Assembly: GCA_033764865.1 (NCBI GenBank)
Contig: JANRIM010000083.1
Coordinates: 38,667-102,666, forward strand
Length of the DNA stretch: 64,000 nt
Reading direction: 5' to 3'
Source: VFBF01 sp033764865
GTDB lineage: Bacteria; Pseudomonadota; Alphaproteobacteria; Caulobacterales; Aquidulcibacteraceae
A program made the position numbers and the translations under genes. Of the stretch, positions 1 to 8,668 are shown one piece after another; the stretch's first letter is position 1, and each line of letters starts with the position of its first letter. A model generated the notes under the pieces. That model was not told the origin of the DNA. It searched no databases and was given only the letters and a program-made list of their open reading frames with translations.

Positions 1-817
1 GATCGAGCCCGGCGAGGTGATCACCATCGCCGCCGGCGCCAACGGGGCGCCGAAACTGGAAAGCCGTTTTCCACTCACCCGCCGGGAGCCGAGGCCCTGC
101 CTGTTTGAATACGTCTACTTCTGCCGGCCGGATTCCGTGGTTGGGGGCAAGAGCGTTTACCAGGTCCGCAAGCAGATGGGGCGCAGGCTCGCCGAGGAGA
201 CGGCGGTCGGCGCCGACGTGATCGTCCCGGTGCCCGACAGCGGCGTGCCGGCGGCGCTTGGCTACGCCGAACGCAGCGGCATCCCCTACGACCTCGGCAT
301 CGTGCGCAGCCACTACGTCGGGCGCACGTTCATCCAGCCCACCCAGAACGCCCGCAAGAGCGGGGTCTCCATGAAGCACTCCATCAACCGCGCCGTGATC
401 GAGGGGCGCCGGGTCGTGCTCGTGGACGACAGCATCGTGCGCGGCACCACGTCCAAGCAGATCGTGCAGATGATGCGCGATGCGGGCGCCCGGGAAGTGC
501 ACTTCCGCTCCGCCAGCCCGCAGATCCTGTACGGCGACTACTACGGCATCGACATGCCCGACGTGGCCGACCTGCTCGCCCCGCAGCACAATGGCGACGT
601 CGACGCCATGGCCCGCTGGCTCAACGCCGACAGCCTGGGCTTTCTCTCCGTCGACGGCGCCTACGCCGCGATGGGCATGACGCGCGATCCGCGCACGCCC
701 CAGTTCTCGGATCATTGCTTCACGGGCGATTATCCCACGCGCCTCGTCGACCAGATGAACGCGCAGGGCGCCAAGGACTTCCAGCTCTCCTTTCTTAGCG
801 AACCGGAAGCGGCGTGA
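1..817 (+). CDS. purF: Amidophosphoribosyltransferase, C-terminal part (truncated by window edge)
   Basis: First step of purine synthesis: moves the glutamine amide onto PRPP to give 5-phosphoribosylamine, in the cytoplasm. The frame is already open at base 2 and runs to the TGA at 815-817, so the N-terminal glutamine amidotransferase domain lies outside the window. The visible part is the phosphoribosyltransferase half, with the PRPP-binding loop VVLVDDSIVRGTT near bases 412-450 and the upstream segment RPDSVVGGKSVY typical of PurF. The last base pairs overlap the GTG start of the following SDR gene (GTGA overlap), suggesting translational coupling. The GTG at 17 is internal, not a start. 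Identification is secure. Confidence 0.96.
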   Translation, partial: IEPGEVITIAAGANGAPKLESRFPLTRREPRPCLFEYVYFCRPDSVVGGKSVYQVRKQMGRRLAEETAVGADVIVPVPDSGVPAALGYAERSGIPYDLGIVRSHYVGRTFIQPTQNARKSGVSMKHSINRAVIEGRRVVLVDDSIVRGTTSKQIVQMMRDAGAREVHFRSASPQILYGDYYGIDMPDVADLLAPQHNGDVDAMARWLNADSLGFLSVDGAYAAMGMTRDPRTPQFSDHCFTGDYPTRLVDQMNAQGAKDFQLSFLSEPEAA

Positions 818-1518
818 CCCAACCGCCCGTCGCCCTCGTCACCGGCGCCTCACGCGGCATCGGACGCGCGGCGGCGCGCGCCTTGGCCGCTGCGGGCTAC
901 CACGTGATCGCGGTCGCGCGCAGCCAGAAGGCGCTTGAGGGCCTCGACGACGAGATCGGCAAGGCGGGCGGCGCCGCCTCCCTCGTGCCGATGGACCTGA
1001 AGGACTTTCCCGCCATCGATCGGCTCGGCGGGGTGATCTACGAGCGTTGGGGACGTCTCGACGCCCTGTGCGCGAACGCCGGCCATCTCGGCGAACTGAT
1101 GCAGGTGGGCGAAGCCGCCCCGAAGATGGTGGAGGAGGTGTTCGCCACAAACGTGCTCGCCAACCAGCGCCTCGTGCGCTCCGTGGACCGGCTCCTGCGG
1201 GCGGCGTCCCCGCCCGGGCGCGCAGTGTTCCTGACGTCCGGCGCCGTGGGCCATTCCCGCGCTTTCTGGGGCGTGTACGCGGCCAGCAAGGCGGCACTCG
1301 AGGCGCTCGCGCTGGCCTACGCCGCGGAAGTGGGCTTCACCGGCGTGAAGGTGAACCTGCTTGATCCGGGCGCGACCCGTTCGACGATGCGGCTCAAAGC
1401 CTACCCTGGCGAGGATCAGACCACGCTCAAAGGTCCCGAGGTCGCCGCCGCCACCATCGTGGACATGCTGGCGCCCGGCTATCCCTTGCACGGCGAGAAA
1501 ATCATCCTGCCCCGCTGA
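814..1518 (+). CDS. SDR family NAD(P)-dependent oxidoreductase
   Basis: A 234-residue classical short-chain dehydrogenase. The Rossmann motif TGASRGIG is at residues 10-17, an NAG motif sits near residue 88, and the catalytic Ser (LTSGAVG) and YAASK motif are present. The GTG start overlaps the purF stop, and the SDR downstream of purF is a frequent arrangement in alphaproteobacteria, so the two probably share a transcript. Its substrate cannot be read from the sequence. The 3' end overlaps the convergent membrane-protein gene by 17 bases. Confidence 0.9.
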   Translation: MTQPPVALVTGASRGIGRAAARALAAAGYHVIAVARSQKALEGLDDEIGKAGGAASLVPMDLKDFPAIDRLGGVIYERWGRLDALCANAGHLGELMQVGEAAPKMVEEVFATNVLANQRLVRSVDRLLRAASPPGRAVFLTSGAVGHSRAFWGVYAASKAALEALALAYAAEVGFTGVKVNLLDPGATRSTMRLKAYPGEDQTTLKGPEVAAATIVDMLAPGYPLHGEKIILPR

Positions 1519-2143
1519 CCCGGCGGCCCATCCAGCGGTCAATGGCCACCAGCCCAAGCCCCGCCGCCAGAAAGAACGCAAAGAGCGCCGCAGCGTTCAC
1601 CGCCAGCGCGCTCCAGCCGATCCTCGGCAGATCGATGAAGAAGTAGGGATAGAAGCCGTCCAGCGCGCCACGCGCGACGGCGTAGATGAGATAGCCCACC
1701 GGATAACCGAGCCAACCCACCACGTCACGCCAGCGATGGCGGCCTTTCGGCACGCACGCGATCCAGTACGCCGCCATCAGGACGGGCGTGGCGTAGTGCA
1801 CGATCTTGTCGGCGACGAAACTCCAGCCCGCCGGGCTCCAGGTGGCGCTCAGGATGAAATGGTACACGACGCCGACGATGGCGATGTAGAGGGTCGTCGC
1901 GGTGAGAACCTGCACGCTCGGCGTGAAGCGGCCGCCGAGTGCGGCCCCGCTCGCCACCAGCGCCACCAAAAGGTTGGTCAGCAGCGTGAAGTACGCGAAA
2001 AACCGCCAAACAGCCGCCAGCGCGCCTTCGCCGTCGGCGACGAAATCCCGAACCAGCAACGCCATCTGCAAGGCGAGGCCGCACCACGCCACGGCGGCGA
2101 CCACCGCGGCGAAGGCCCGCGCCCTCGCGGCGGACGCGATCAC
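1502..2143 (-). CDS. Pr6Pr-type integral membrane protein
   Basis: A 213-residue hydrophobic protein with about six membrane segments separated by short loops. The segments FFAYFTLLTNLLVALV, the Trp/His-bearing VYHFILSATWSPAGW and the conserved FYPYFFIDL near the C-terminus match what I know of the Pr6Pr (FAR-17a/AIG1-like) membrane family, whose function is not established in bacteria. Its ATG overlaps the der stop codon (ATGA at 2140-2143), so it is the last gene of the panB/TPR/bamB/der run. It converges on the SDR gene with a 17-base tail overlap. Confidence 0.75.
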   Translation of the reverse strand: MIASAARARAFAAVVAAVAWCGLALQMALLVRDFVADGEGALAAVWRFFAYFTLLTNLLVALVASGAALGGRFTPSVQVLTATTLYIAIVGVVYHFILSATWSPAGWSFVADKIVHYATPVLMAAYWIACVPKGRHRWRDVVGWLGYPVGYLIYAVARGALDGFYPYFFIDLPRIGWSALAVNAAALFAFFLAAGLGLVAIDRWMGRRVSGAG

Positions 2144-3480
2144 TCCTCACCGCTGGAGAAGGGGTTCTTGTTCTGCCGCACGATGAGGCGCACCGGCTGG
2201 CCCTCCAGGCCGAACGCCTCGCGGATGCCCGTCACGAGGTAGCGTTTGTAACTGTCCGGCAGCGCGGTGGCGCGCGAACACATCAGCACGAACGTCGGCG
2301 GGCGCGCCTTCACCTGCGTGATGAAGCGCGGCTTGATGCGCTTGCCGTTCACGGCGGGCGGCGGATGGCGCGTGATCGCATGCTGGAGCCAGTTGTTGAG
2401 ATCGGAGGTCTTCACGCGCGCGTTCCAGTCCCCGTAGACCTCCAGCACGGCTTCCATGAACTTCGGCAGACCGCGCCCGTTCTGGGCCGACACCGTCACG
2501 ATGGGCGCGCCCTTCGTCTGAGGCAGGGCCTCTTCCGCGCGCGCGCGCAATTCCTTGAACCGCTCCGGCGGATCCTCCGCCTGGTCCCACTTGGCGAGCA
2601 CATACACAAGCGCCCGGCCCTCCCGCGCCACCAGGTCGGCGATAGCGAGGTCCTGCTTCTCGAACGCCTCCTTCTGATCCATCACCAACGCGCACACATC
2701 GGCGAACTTGATTGCGCGCAGCGTGTCGGCGACGGAGAGCACTTCAAGCTTCTGCTGGACCTTCGCCTTGCGGCGCATTCCGGCGGTGTCCACCAGCCGG
2801 ATGCGCTTGCCGCCCCATGACCAGTCCACGGTGATTGCGTCCCGCGTGATGCCCGCTTCTGGCCCGGTGAGCAGGCGATCGTCGCCGATCAGGGCGTTGA
2901 CGAGCGTGGACTTGCCCGCGTTCGGACGCCCGACGACGGCGAGCCGGATGGGCCGTTCCCCGCCCGGTTCTTCGGCCACCGAGGCATGCGGCGAGGCCGC
3001 CACGATGCCGGAGAAGAGCTCCGACATGCCCTCCCCGTGCTCGGCCGACAAAGCGACCGGCTCCCCGAACCCCAGCGAGAACGCCTCCAGCCAACCGGAC
3101 TCCCCGGCCTTGCCCTCGCACTTGTTGGCGGCCAGCACCACCGGCTTGCCCGACCGGCGCAGCACATCGGCGAAACGCTTGTCGAGCGGTGTCACGCCAG
3201 CGCGCGCATCGACGAGGAAGATCGACACGTCCGCGTCGGCGATGGCGGCCTCGGTCTGGGTGCGCATCCGCGCCTCGAGGCTCTCGTCGGTCAGGTCCTC
3301 GAAGCCCGCTGTGTCGATCAGCGTGAGGTCTAGGTCGCCCAGTCGCCCCTGCGCCTCGCGACGGTCGCGCGTGACGCCGGGCAGGTCATCGACGATGGCG
3401 AGCTTCTTGCCCGCCAGCCGGTTGAACAGCGTGGACTTGCCGACGTTGGGTCGGCCGACGATGGCGACCTTCAACACCAT
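2140..3480 (-). CDS. der: Ribosome biogenesis GTPase Der (EngA)
   Basis: Essential GTPase with two tandem G domains that acts in 50S subunit maturation. The first P-loop GRPNVGKS is at residues 9-16, and the second P-loop GRPNAGKS lies near residue 185. G3-type DTAGF and DTAGM and G4-type NKCE and AKWD motifs are visible, followed by a C-terminal KH-like domain with many basic residues. I chose the ATG at 3480 (446 aa); a TTG at 3489 is in frame and closer to the GGAG upstream, so the start is uncertain by three codons. It follows bamB by 38 bases on the same strand. Confidence 0.96.
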   Translation of the reverse strand: MVLKVAIVGRPNVGKSTLFNRLAGKKLAIVDDLPGVTRDRREAQGRLGDLDLTLIDTAGFEDLTDESLEARMRTQTEAAIADADVSIFLVDARAGVTPLDKRFADVLRRSGKPVVLAANKCEGKAGESGWLEAFSLGFGEPVALSAEHGEGMSELFSGIVAASPHASVAEEPGGERPIRLAVVGRPNAGKSTLVNALIGDDRLLTGPEAGITRDAITVDWSWGGKRIRLVDTAGMRRKAKVQQKLEVLSVADTLRAIKFADVCALVMDQKEAFEKQDLAIADLVAREGRALVYVLAKWDQAEDPPERFKELRARAEEALPQTKGAPIVTVSAQNGRGLPKFMEAVLEVYGDWNARVKTSDLNNWLQHAITRHPPPAVNGKRIKPRFITQVKARPPTFVLMCSRATALPDSYKRYLVTGIREAFGLEGQPVRLIVRQNKNPFSSGEE

Positions 3481-3518
3481 GAGCGACAATCATCTCCGGA
3501 AGCCTTCTCGGCGTCGCG

Positions 3519-4877
3519 TCAGCGCAACGCCAGAAGTTTCCCCTCGTCCGTCAGCAGGAAGACGGTCCCCCCCGCCACGACCGGGGGAATGTACACCGCG
3601 CCGCCGAGACGCACGGACTTTTCGACCGCGCCGGTGGTGGGATCCACCACCACGCCGTCGCCGAGGGACGACGCGAGGAACAGCTTGCCGCCGACGAGAA
3701 TCGGCCCCGTCCACGCGACCCGGCCCTTGCGCTCGTCCTCCTCCTTGTATCGGCGCAGCTGCGTGACCCAGAACGGCTGGCCCGTGGTGCGCTCGATGGC
3801 TGTGAGTTCGCCATCGATGGTGACGGCATAGAGCGTATCGCCCGCCACCCACGGCGTCTGCGTGGAGGCCATGCCCCGCGCCCAGATGCGCTGGCCGCTG
3901 CGCTGGTCGATGGCGGCGAGGATTCCGGAGTGGCTGGCCGCGTAGACCGCCCCTTCCTTTACGACCGGCCGGCCGGCGATGTCATTGATGGCCGAGAGGG
4001 AGGTGAGACGGCCGGCGCGCGTCAGCGCGTCCACCCAGAGGCGGCGCCCGTTCGCCGCCAGCAGCGCCACCACCTCGCCAGACGCGAACGGCGCAATCAC
4101 TGTATCGCCCTGCACCGCGGGGCTGGAGGCGGCGAGAATGCGCGCAGGCTCCGCGATCGCCTGGTGGGTCCACAGCACCTGGCCCGTGGCGGCGTCCATG
4201 GCGATCAGTTCGCTGTCGCTGTTGGAGGCGAACACCCGACCCCCGCCCACCGCCGGCGCGGCGTGGAAGGGCGATTCTGACGGCGTGCGCCACAGTTCGG
4301 CGCCGCTGGCGGCGTCAAAGGCCACGGCGAACCCGAAGCCCGAAGCGGCGAACACCTTGCCGTCCGCGGTGGCGATGCCCCCGCCAAGCGCGATCTTGTC
4401 GCGGCCGCGGCGGGGCGTGAGCTCCTTGGACCACAGCCTGTCACCGTCCCGGACGCTGTAGGCCGAGAGCGTCTGGTCGGCGTCGAGAACGAACACCCGA
4501 CCATCGGCGATCACCGGCGGCGAGGCGATGCGGCGGTTCGCGTCGGACCCCGCGCCCGCATCGCGCCGCCAGACGATGTCGAAGGCGCCGGAGAACGCCG
4601 CATGCGCAGGGGCATTGTCGGCGGGGCCGCCGGGCTGGGGCCAGTCGGCGGTTTCGACGGGCGCAGGCACCGTGGGCGTGCGCCCCGCCAGCGCCGGGTC
4701 CACTTCGAGCTTCTGCTCAAACGACAGGATGGAAATCCGGCCGTCCTGCGGCTCGGCCGCCTCGGCGGGCTTTTCGCGATCGAAAGGCGTGATGGCGTCC
4801 ACGGCCCCCGACACCGTCGAGCAAGCGGACAGCGCGACGGCCGCCGCCATCAGGGCGACGTTGGGAATGCGGCTCAT
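3519..4877 (-). CDS. bamB: Outer-membrane assembly lipoprotein BamB (PQQ-like beta-propeller)
   Basis: A 452-residue lipoprotein. The N-terminus MSRIPNVALMAAAVALSAC carries a lipobox (LSAC, Cys19), and repeated blades with AxDxxTGxxxW-type PQQ/quinoprotein motifs follow (for example AFDAASGAELWRT and AMDAATGQVLWTH). BamB is the periplasmic scaffold of the BAM complex that folds outer-membrane barrels. Position between a TPR anchor protein and der is the usual context of bamB, also in enterobacteria. The ATG overlaps the stop of the upstream TPR gene (4874-4877). Confidence 0.92.
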   Translation of the reverse strand: MSRIPNVALMAAAVALSACSTVSGAVDAITPFDREKPAEAAEPQDGRISILSFEQKLEVDPALAGRTPTVPAPVETADWPQPGGPADNAPAHAAFSGAFDIVWRRDAGAGSDANRRIASPPVIADGRVFVLDADQTLSAYSVRDGDRLWSKELTPRRGRDKIALGGGIATADGKVFAASGFGFAVAFDAASGAELWRTPSESPFHAAPAVGGGRVFASNSDSELIAMDAATGQVLWTHQAIAEPARILAASSPAVQGDTVIAPFASGEVVALLAANGRRLWVDALTRAGRLTSLSAINDIAGRPVVKEGAVYAASHSGILAAIDQRSGQRIWARGMASTQTPWVAGDTLYAVTIDGELTAIERTTGQPFWVTQLRRYKEEDERKGRVAWTGPILVGGKLFLASSLGDGVVVDPTTGAVEKSVRLGGAVYIPPVVAGGTVFLLTDEGKLLALR

Positions 4878-5590
4878 TTCTTCTCTCCCGTGGACTCAAC
4901 CGGCGTGGGCGCCGAGGCGGGCTCTCCGCTCCCGGCCGTTGGCGCCGGCGCCGCGGGGCCCAGCACCTGCAGGAAACTCGCAGCACGGTTGCGCACGCCC
5001 TCTGGCGCCTCGAACGCCGTTTCCAGATAGGCGAGCTCCCGGCGCGCGCGTTCGGGCTGGTTGGCCTCGTAGGCCTCCACCGCCAAGAGCTCGCGGGCCA
5101 GATACGAGAACGGCCCCCGTGCGTCGATGACGGGCTTCAAGCGCGCCTCGATCGCCGCGAAAGGCTCGCTCTCGGCGGCGATGTAGGCGGCGCGCAATTG
5201 CGCGGACTGCTTCAGCACGGGCTCGCGCGCCATGCCCGCGGCGGCGTCGAACGCAGCCAGGGCGCCCGCCAGGTCTCCCTGCGCCTCCAGCGCGCCGGCG
5301 CGCTCCATTTCAGCCAGCGCCTTGTAGCCGCCGCTCGCGTTTTTCTGGAATTCCTTGAGCGCCTTTTCAGCGCCCGCGGGATCGATGGCCGCCTGCTGCT
5401 GCAAGGCGGAAAACCGCTCTCCGATGCTGCGATTGTTCGCCGTGCTCCAGACAGTCCAGGCGCTCGACAGGCCGACGACGACGACAAGCCCCACGGCGGC
5501 GGCGATGACGTACGCACCGTACTTGCGCCAGAAAACCTGAAGCTTGTCCTCGCGCAGGCGTTCTTCGACTTCCTCGAAAATATCCGTCAC
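4874..5590 (-). CDS. Membrane-anchored TPR protein (YfgM-like)
   Basis: A 238-residue protein with a short cytoplasmic N-terminus (VTDIFEEVEERLREDKLQVFWRKYG, split here as start and basic flank), one membrane segment near residues 27-48 (VIAAAVGLVVVVGL) and a periplasmic TPR-like alpha-helical domain ending in an Ala/Pro-rich tail. This layout matches YfgM-type chaperone-network proteins that sit beside bamB. The start is the GTG at 5590, chosen because homologous proteins begin at this conserved segment; the frame remains open far upstream only because it crosses panB in another frame. Overlap with bamB suggests coupling. Confidence 0.82.
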   Translation of the reverse strand: MTDIFEEVEERLREDKLQVFWRKYGAYVIAAAVGLVVVVGLSSAWTVWSTANNRSIGERFSALQQQAAIDPAGAEKALKEFQKNASGGYKALAEMERAGALEAQGDLAGALAAFDAAAGMAREPVLKQSAQLRAAYIAAESEPFAAIEARLKPVIDARGPFSYLARELLAVEAYEANQPERARRELAYLETAFEAPEGVRNRAASFLQVLGPAAPAPTAGSGEPASAPTPVESTGEKK

Positions 5591-5688
5591 GCGCGATGTC
5601 CATCCCGGTTCAGGGCCCGCAACACGCAGGCGACTGGCAGTTCCCCTCAGGGCGGGCGCACCCGCCGGCCCCTTTGGCGGCGCGGAAG

Positions 5689-6540
5689 CTAGCCGCGCTC
5701 GCCGTCCCCCGCAACGCGGGCCTTGGGCTTGAGCGCATAGGTTTCGGCCGCGGCGGGGAACGTCCGCGCCCGCACATCGGCGGCGTAGGCCGCGATTGCG
5801 TCGTCCACAAGGCGGCGCAGGTCCGCGTAGCGGCGGACGAACTTGGGCGTCCAGTCGAAGAGGCCCAGCATGTCGTCGGTGACGAGGATCTGGCCGTCGC
5901 AGGCCGCCGACGCGCCGATCCCGATGGTCGGGGCCGAGACCGCCGCGGTGATCTCGCGGGCGAGGTCCTCGGCGACCCCCTCCACCACGATGGCGAAGGC
6001 GCCGGCGGAGTCGGTGGCGCGGGCCTCGGCGAGCACCCGGTCCCGTTCGGTCTCCGTGCGCCCCTTGGCGCGGAAGCCGCCATCCACGTTCACCGCCTGC
6101 GGGCGCAGGCCCACATGGCCCATCACGGGGATGCCCCGGCGGACGAGGTACTCCACCGTCCCCGCCACCTCCGGCCCGCTTTCCACCTTCACGGCCTGGC
6201 AGCCGGTCTCCTTCATGATCCGCGCGGCGTTGGCGTAGGCCGTCTCGGGGCCCGCCTCGTAGGACCCGAACGGCATGTCCACGACCACCATCGCCCGGTG
6301 CGCGGCCCGCATGACGGCCTGGCCGTGCAGGATCATCATCTCGAGGCTGACGCCCACGGTGTTGGGCAGGCCGTGCACCACCATCCCCACGGAATCGCCC
6401 ACGAGCAAAACGTCGCAGTGGGCGTCGAGGATGGCGGCCATGGGCGCGGTGTAGGCGGTCAGGCACACCACCGGCTCCTTGCCCTTGCGGGCGGCGATGT
6501 CGGGGGCGGCGAGGCGCTTGTGCTGGACGTGCTGGGACAT
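5689..6540 (-). CDS. panB: 3-methyl-2-oxobutanoate hydroxymethyltransferase
   Basis: Converts 2-oxoisovalerate and methylene-THF to ketopantoate, the first committed step of pantothenate/CoA synthesis, as a cytoplasmic (beta/alpha)8 enzyme. The 283-residue length is normal. Signature segments are visible: LTAYTAPMA near residue 27, LLVGDSVGMVVHG near residue 45 with the metal-binding Asp, and VVVDMPFGSYE near residue 83. It is the first gene of the minus-strand run that continues with the TPR protein and bamB after a 98-base gap; I see no companion panC. Confidence 0.96.
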   Translation of the reverse strand: MSQHVQHKRLAAPDIAARKGKEPVVCLTAYTAPMAAILDAHCDVLLVGDSVGMVVHGLPNTVGVSLEMMILHGQAVMRAAHRAMVVVDMPFGSYEAGPETAYANAARIMKETGCQAVKVESGPEVAGTVEYLVRRGIPVMGHVGLRPQAVNVDGGFRAKGRTETERDRVLAEARATDSAGAFAIVVEGVAEDLAREITAAVSAPTIGIGASAACDGQILVTDDMLGLFDWTPKFVRRYADLRRLVDDAIAAYAADVRARTFPAAAETYALKPKARVAGDGERG

Positions 6541-6614
6541 GCGCCCTTGCTATCGCGTCACGGAACCGGCCGCCAGCGAACGCCCCCGTCCGTGGCGGAC
6601 TTTCGGCGCCAGGC

Positions 6615-6962
6615 TCAGCTGCGCTCGGTGTAGGCGAGGGCCGCGAGGGTGGCGGCGGCGGCGATCAAGAGCGCCGTGGCGCCCCCGCTCAGCATGGGCA
6701 CGTCGTGGGCGAAGCGCGCCATGGACAGCGTGATCCCCGCGCCGAGCGCGTCCCTGAACGGCCACAGGACCGCCCCGGCGAAGGCCGTCGCCCCCAGCAC
6801 CGCCACGTTGCGACGGACCTTGTCCGCCGCCCGGACATCCTGGACGCGGGTCATCACCGACTGGACGAAATCCTCGTCCCCCATCGGCGGCCGTGCGCCC
6901 TGTGCGAACAATGCACGCATTCTGGCGTCCTCGCTTTCCCCCTCGGAAAACTGTGAGGTCAT
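6615..6962 (-). CDS. Small membrane protein downstream of ECF sigma factor (possible anti-sigma factor)
   Basis: A 115-residue protein with an acidic, soluble N-terminus (residues 1-50) followed by a hydrophobic segment VAVLGATAFAGAVLWPF and a C-terminal segment ATALLIAAAATLAALAY. Its ATG overlaps the stop of the ECF sigma-factor gene (ATGA), and small one- or two-pass membrane proteins in this place often act as anti-sigma factors. There is no zinc-binding HxxxCxxC motif, so that role is inferred from position only. Confidence 0.6.
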   Translation of the reverse strand: MTSQFSEGESEDARMRALFAQGARPPMGDEDFVQSVMTRVQDVRAADKVRRNVAVLGATAFAGAVLWPFRDALGAGITLSMARFAHDVPMLSGGATALLIAAAATLAALAYTERS

Positions 6963-7492
6963 GCGGCTTCTCCAAACTCGGCCAGGACTTTCGCCCTGCC
7001 CCGCATAACATGCGACTTGACCGTGCCCAAAGGAAGGCCCAGCGCCTCTGCGGCTTCCGCGTGGCTCATGCCTTCCCCGTAGCAGAGCGCGACGGCGGCC
7101 CGTTGCTCCGGGCTCAACACGGCCATCACCCGATCGAGATCGAGGCGCGCCTCGGCCCCGGCGCGGTCGTCGTGGACGGTGACGGCGTCAGCCATGACGG
7201 CCTCCTCCCGCCGCGTGGACGCCTTCGCGGACCGGCGGTTCTGCAAAAACTGAGTGTAGGCGATCCTGCATAACCATCCCTTGAACGCGCCCTTGGCCTC
7301 AAAGGATCCGATCCTGCGCCAGGCCATGACAAACGTTTCCTGCGCGAGATCATCGGCGAGCGCGGCGTCGCCGGAGCACAGCCGGCGGAGAAAGCCGCGC
7401 ACGAGGCTCTGGTTCCGGCGCACGAGGCTCTCGAACGCATGGGTCGAGCCTCGTTTCGCTTCGCGCGCCAGGGCCTCGTCGGTCTCGCTCAC
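6959..7492 (-). CDS. ECF RNA polymerase sigma factor (sigma-70 family)
   Basis: A 177-residue sigma factor. Region 2 covers about residues 15-80, with DDLAQETFVMAWRRI for core and -10 recognition, and region 4 covers about residues 120-170, ending in the helix-turn-helix LPLGTVKSHVMRGRAKV. The GTG start at 7492 overlaps the TGA of the upstream membrane protein (GTGA), and the sigma stop overlaps the next ATG, so three genes form a tightly coupled operon. The longer upstream open frame has no sigma-like sequence. The regulon and signal are unknown. Confidence 0.9.
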   Translation of the reverse strand: MSETDEALAREAKRGSTHAFESLVRRNQSLVRGFLRRLCSGDAALADDLAQETFVMAWRRIGSFEAKGAFKGWLCRIAYTQFLQNRRSAKASTRREEAVMADAVTVHDDRAGAEARLDLDRVMAVLSPEQRAAVALCYGEGMSHAEAAEALGLPLGTVKSHVMRGRAKVLAEFGEAA

Positions 7493-7884
7493 GTCTCCTT
7501 CTTCTTCTCGCGCCGCAGCATCGCCGCGACGAACTGGCCAAGGCCGATGAAGCCCACGATGGAGGCGGCCACGAAGAAGCCGATGCCGGCGTCGTCGTCC
7601 CATTGCGGCGTTCCGGGGATCACGCCCGCCGCGAGCAGCCCCGCGACGATCAACCCGACCGCGAGAAAGATCAGCACGACCCCGCCGCGGAGGTCCTGCG
7701 CCACGGAGCGGACCGGCTTGTGCAGGGCGCTGATGGCCTCGACATCGAGTTTCTGGCCGCTGTCGATGGCCCGGCGCATGGTTTCGTTCAGTTCCCGGCG
7801 GGAAACCACGTTCCCCCAGATCGCCGCCACGGAGATGACCGCGATCATCACCCAAAGGCCCAGCGGAATCAGTATTTCGCTCAT
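7489..7884 (-). CDS. DUF6249-like membrane protein
   Basis: A 131-residue protein with an N-terminal membrane segment (residues 4-24), a basic/acidic linker, a second segment (VVLIFLAVGLIVAGLLAAGVI) and a third (IGFFVAASIVGFIGLGQFVAAML) ending in charged RREKKK. It resembles the DUF6249 family of small membrane proteins that accompany ECF sigma factors; the family name is from memory and the function is unknown. A GGAGGAG sequence precedes the ATG by 10 bases. It is translationally coupled to the sigma factor. Confidence 0.7.
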   Translation of the reverse strand: MSEILIPLGLWVMIAVISVAAIWGNVVSRRELNETMRRAIDSGQKLDVEAISALHKPVRSVAQDLRGGVVLIFLAVGLIVAGLLAAGVIPGTPQWDDDAGIGFFVAASIVGFIGLGQFVAAMLRREKKKET

Positions 7885-7909
7885 GTGATCAAGCTCCTCC
7901 GCGGGTGTG

Positions 7910-7990
7910 TCAGGTCCGGGTCAACGACAGGGCCGCCAACGGGCCGGCGATCAGGGCGGCGCCCAACAGCGCCACGACGATTTCCCACAT
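7910..7990 (-). CDS. 26-residue single-span membrane microprotein
   Basis: A very short open frame reading MWEIVVALLGAALIAGPLA and then ALSLTRT, almost entirely one membrane helix. A strong GAGGAG lies seven bases before the ATG at 7990; another ATG at 7996 is too close to it. It lies 26 bases before the DUF6249 gene on the same strand, so it would lead the sigma-factor operon. Support is the ribosome binding site, the composition and the position; no homolog is recognised. Confidence 0.45.
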   Translation of the reverse strand: MWEIVVALLGAALIAGPLAALSLTRT

Positions 7991-8138
7991 TTTCATTCTC
8001 CTCGATCCGTCGCCGCCTGTGTGGGCGGGTTCGTGGAGAAGATGCAGCCTGCCCCCGCTTTGGATGCGGCGCGAGGGGAAATCCGGCGAAAAGAAGGCAG
8101 GGTGCGCCACGGGTTCGAGGGCCGCGGCCCCGACCGTC

Positions 8139-8507
8139 TCAGCGCCGGGTCGCCAGGGCCGCCGCCCAGATGTCGGGCTTGAACCCCACGAGCAACGCCC
8201 CCGCCCCCTCCAGCACCGGCCGCTTGATCATCGAGGGCTGCGCCAGCATCAGCGACAGGGCGCGCCGCCGGTCGAGGTGCTGCTTCTCGGAGTCCGCGAG
8301 GGCCCGGAACGTCGTCCCCGAGCGGTTGAGCAACGCTTCCCAGCCGACTTCGTCCGTCCAGGCCTCCAGCTTCGCCCGCGGGACGCCTTCGGCCTTATAG
8401 TCGTGGAAAGCATAACTCTTGCCGGCGGCGTCCAGCCAGTCGCGGGCCTTCTTCATCGTGTCGCACGACTTGATGCCATAGATCACGAGCGTCGGCTGGC
8501 GCGGCAT
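8139..8507 (-). CDS. ArsC/Spx family thioredoxin-fold protein (YffB-like)
   Basis: A 122-residue protein of the arsenate-reductase-like family. It has YGIKSCDTMKKARDWL near the N-terminus with a single redox Cys (Cys15), the FHDYKAEGVP segment, LLNRSGTTFR, and the C-terminal SMIKRPVLEGAGALLVGF with the conserved Lys-Arg-Pro. This pattern fits the YffB/Spx-like subgroup, which is not known to detoxify arsenate. It stands alone, divergent from the MFS gene. Confidence 0.87.
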   Translation of the reverse strand: MPRQPTLVIYGIKSCDTMKKARDWLDAAGKSYAFHDYKAEGVPRAKLEAWTDEVGWEALLNRSGTTFRALADSEKQHLDRRRALSLMLAQPSMIKRPVLEGAGALLVGFKPDIWAAALATRR

Positions 8508-8668
8508 GGAGGGCTCCGGTCCGCAGCGACCCTAGGCTGAGCGGCGCCGCCCCGCCAGAGCGCCGGCACGGCGCCCCGCCGTCGCAGACCGCGCGCGGCT
8601 TGCCAGTCTCCCCCCGCCCACTACTGTGCGCTCGAACATAACGCCGCAGGGCGAAGGGGAGACAGTCC

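Noticed and set aside
1361..2242. 293-codon plus-strand frame over the Pr6Pr-type gene
   Set aside because: Antisense to a gene with clear membrane helices and a coupled start; the translation is Arg/His/Pro-rich noise.
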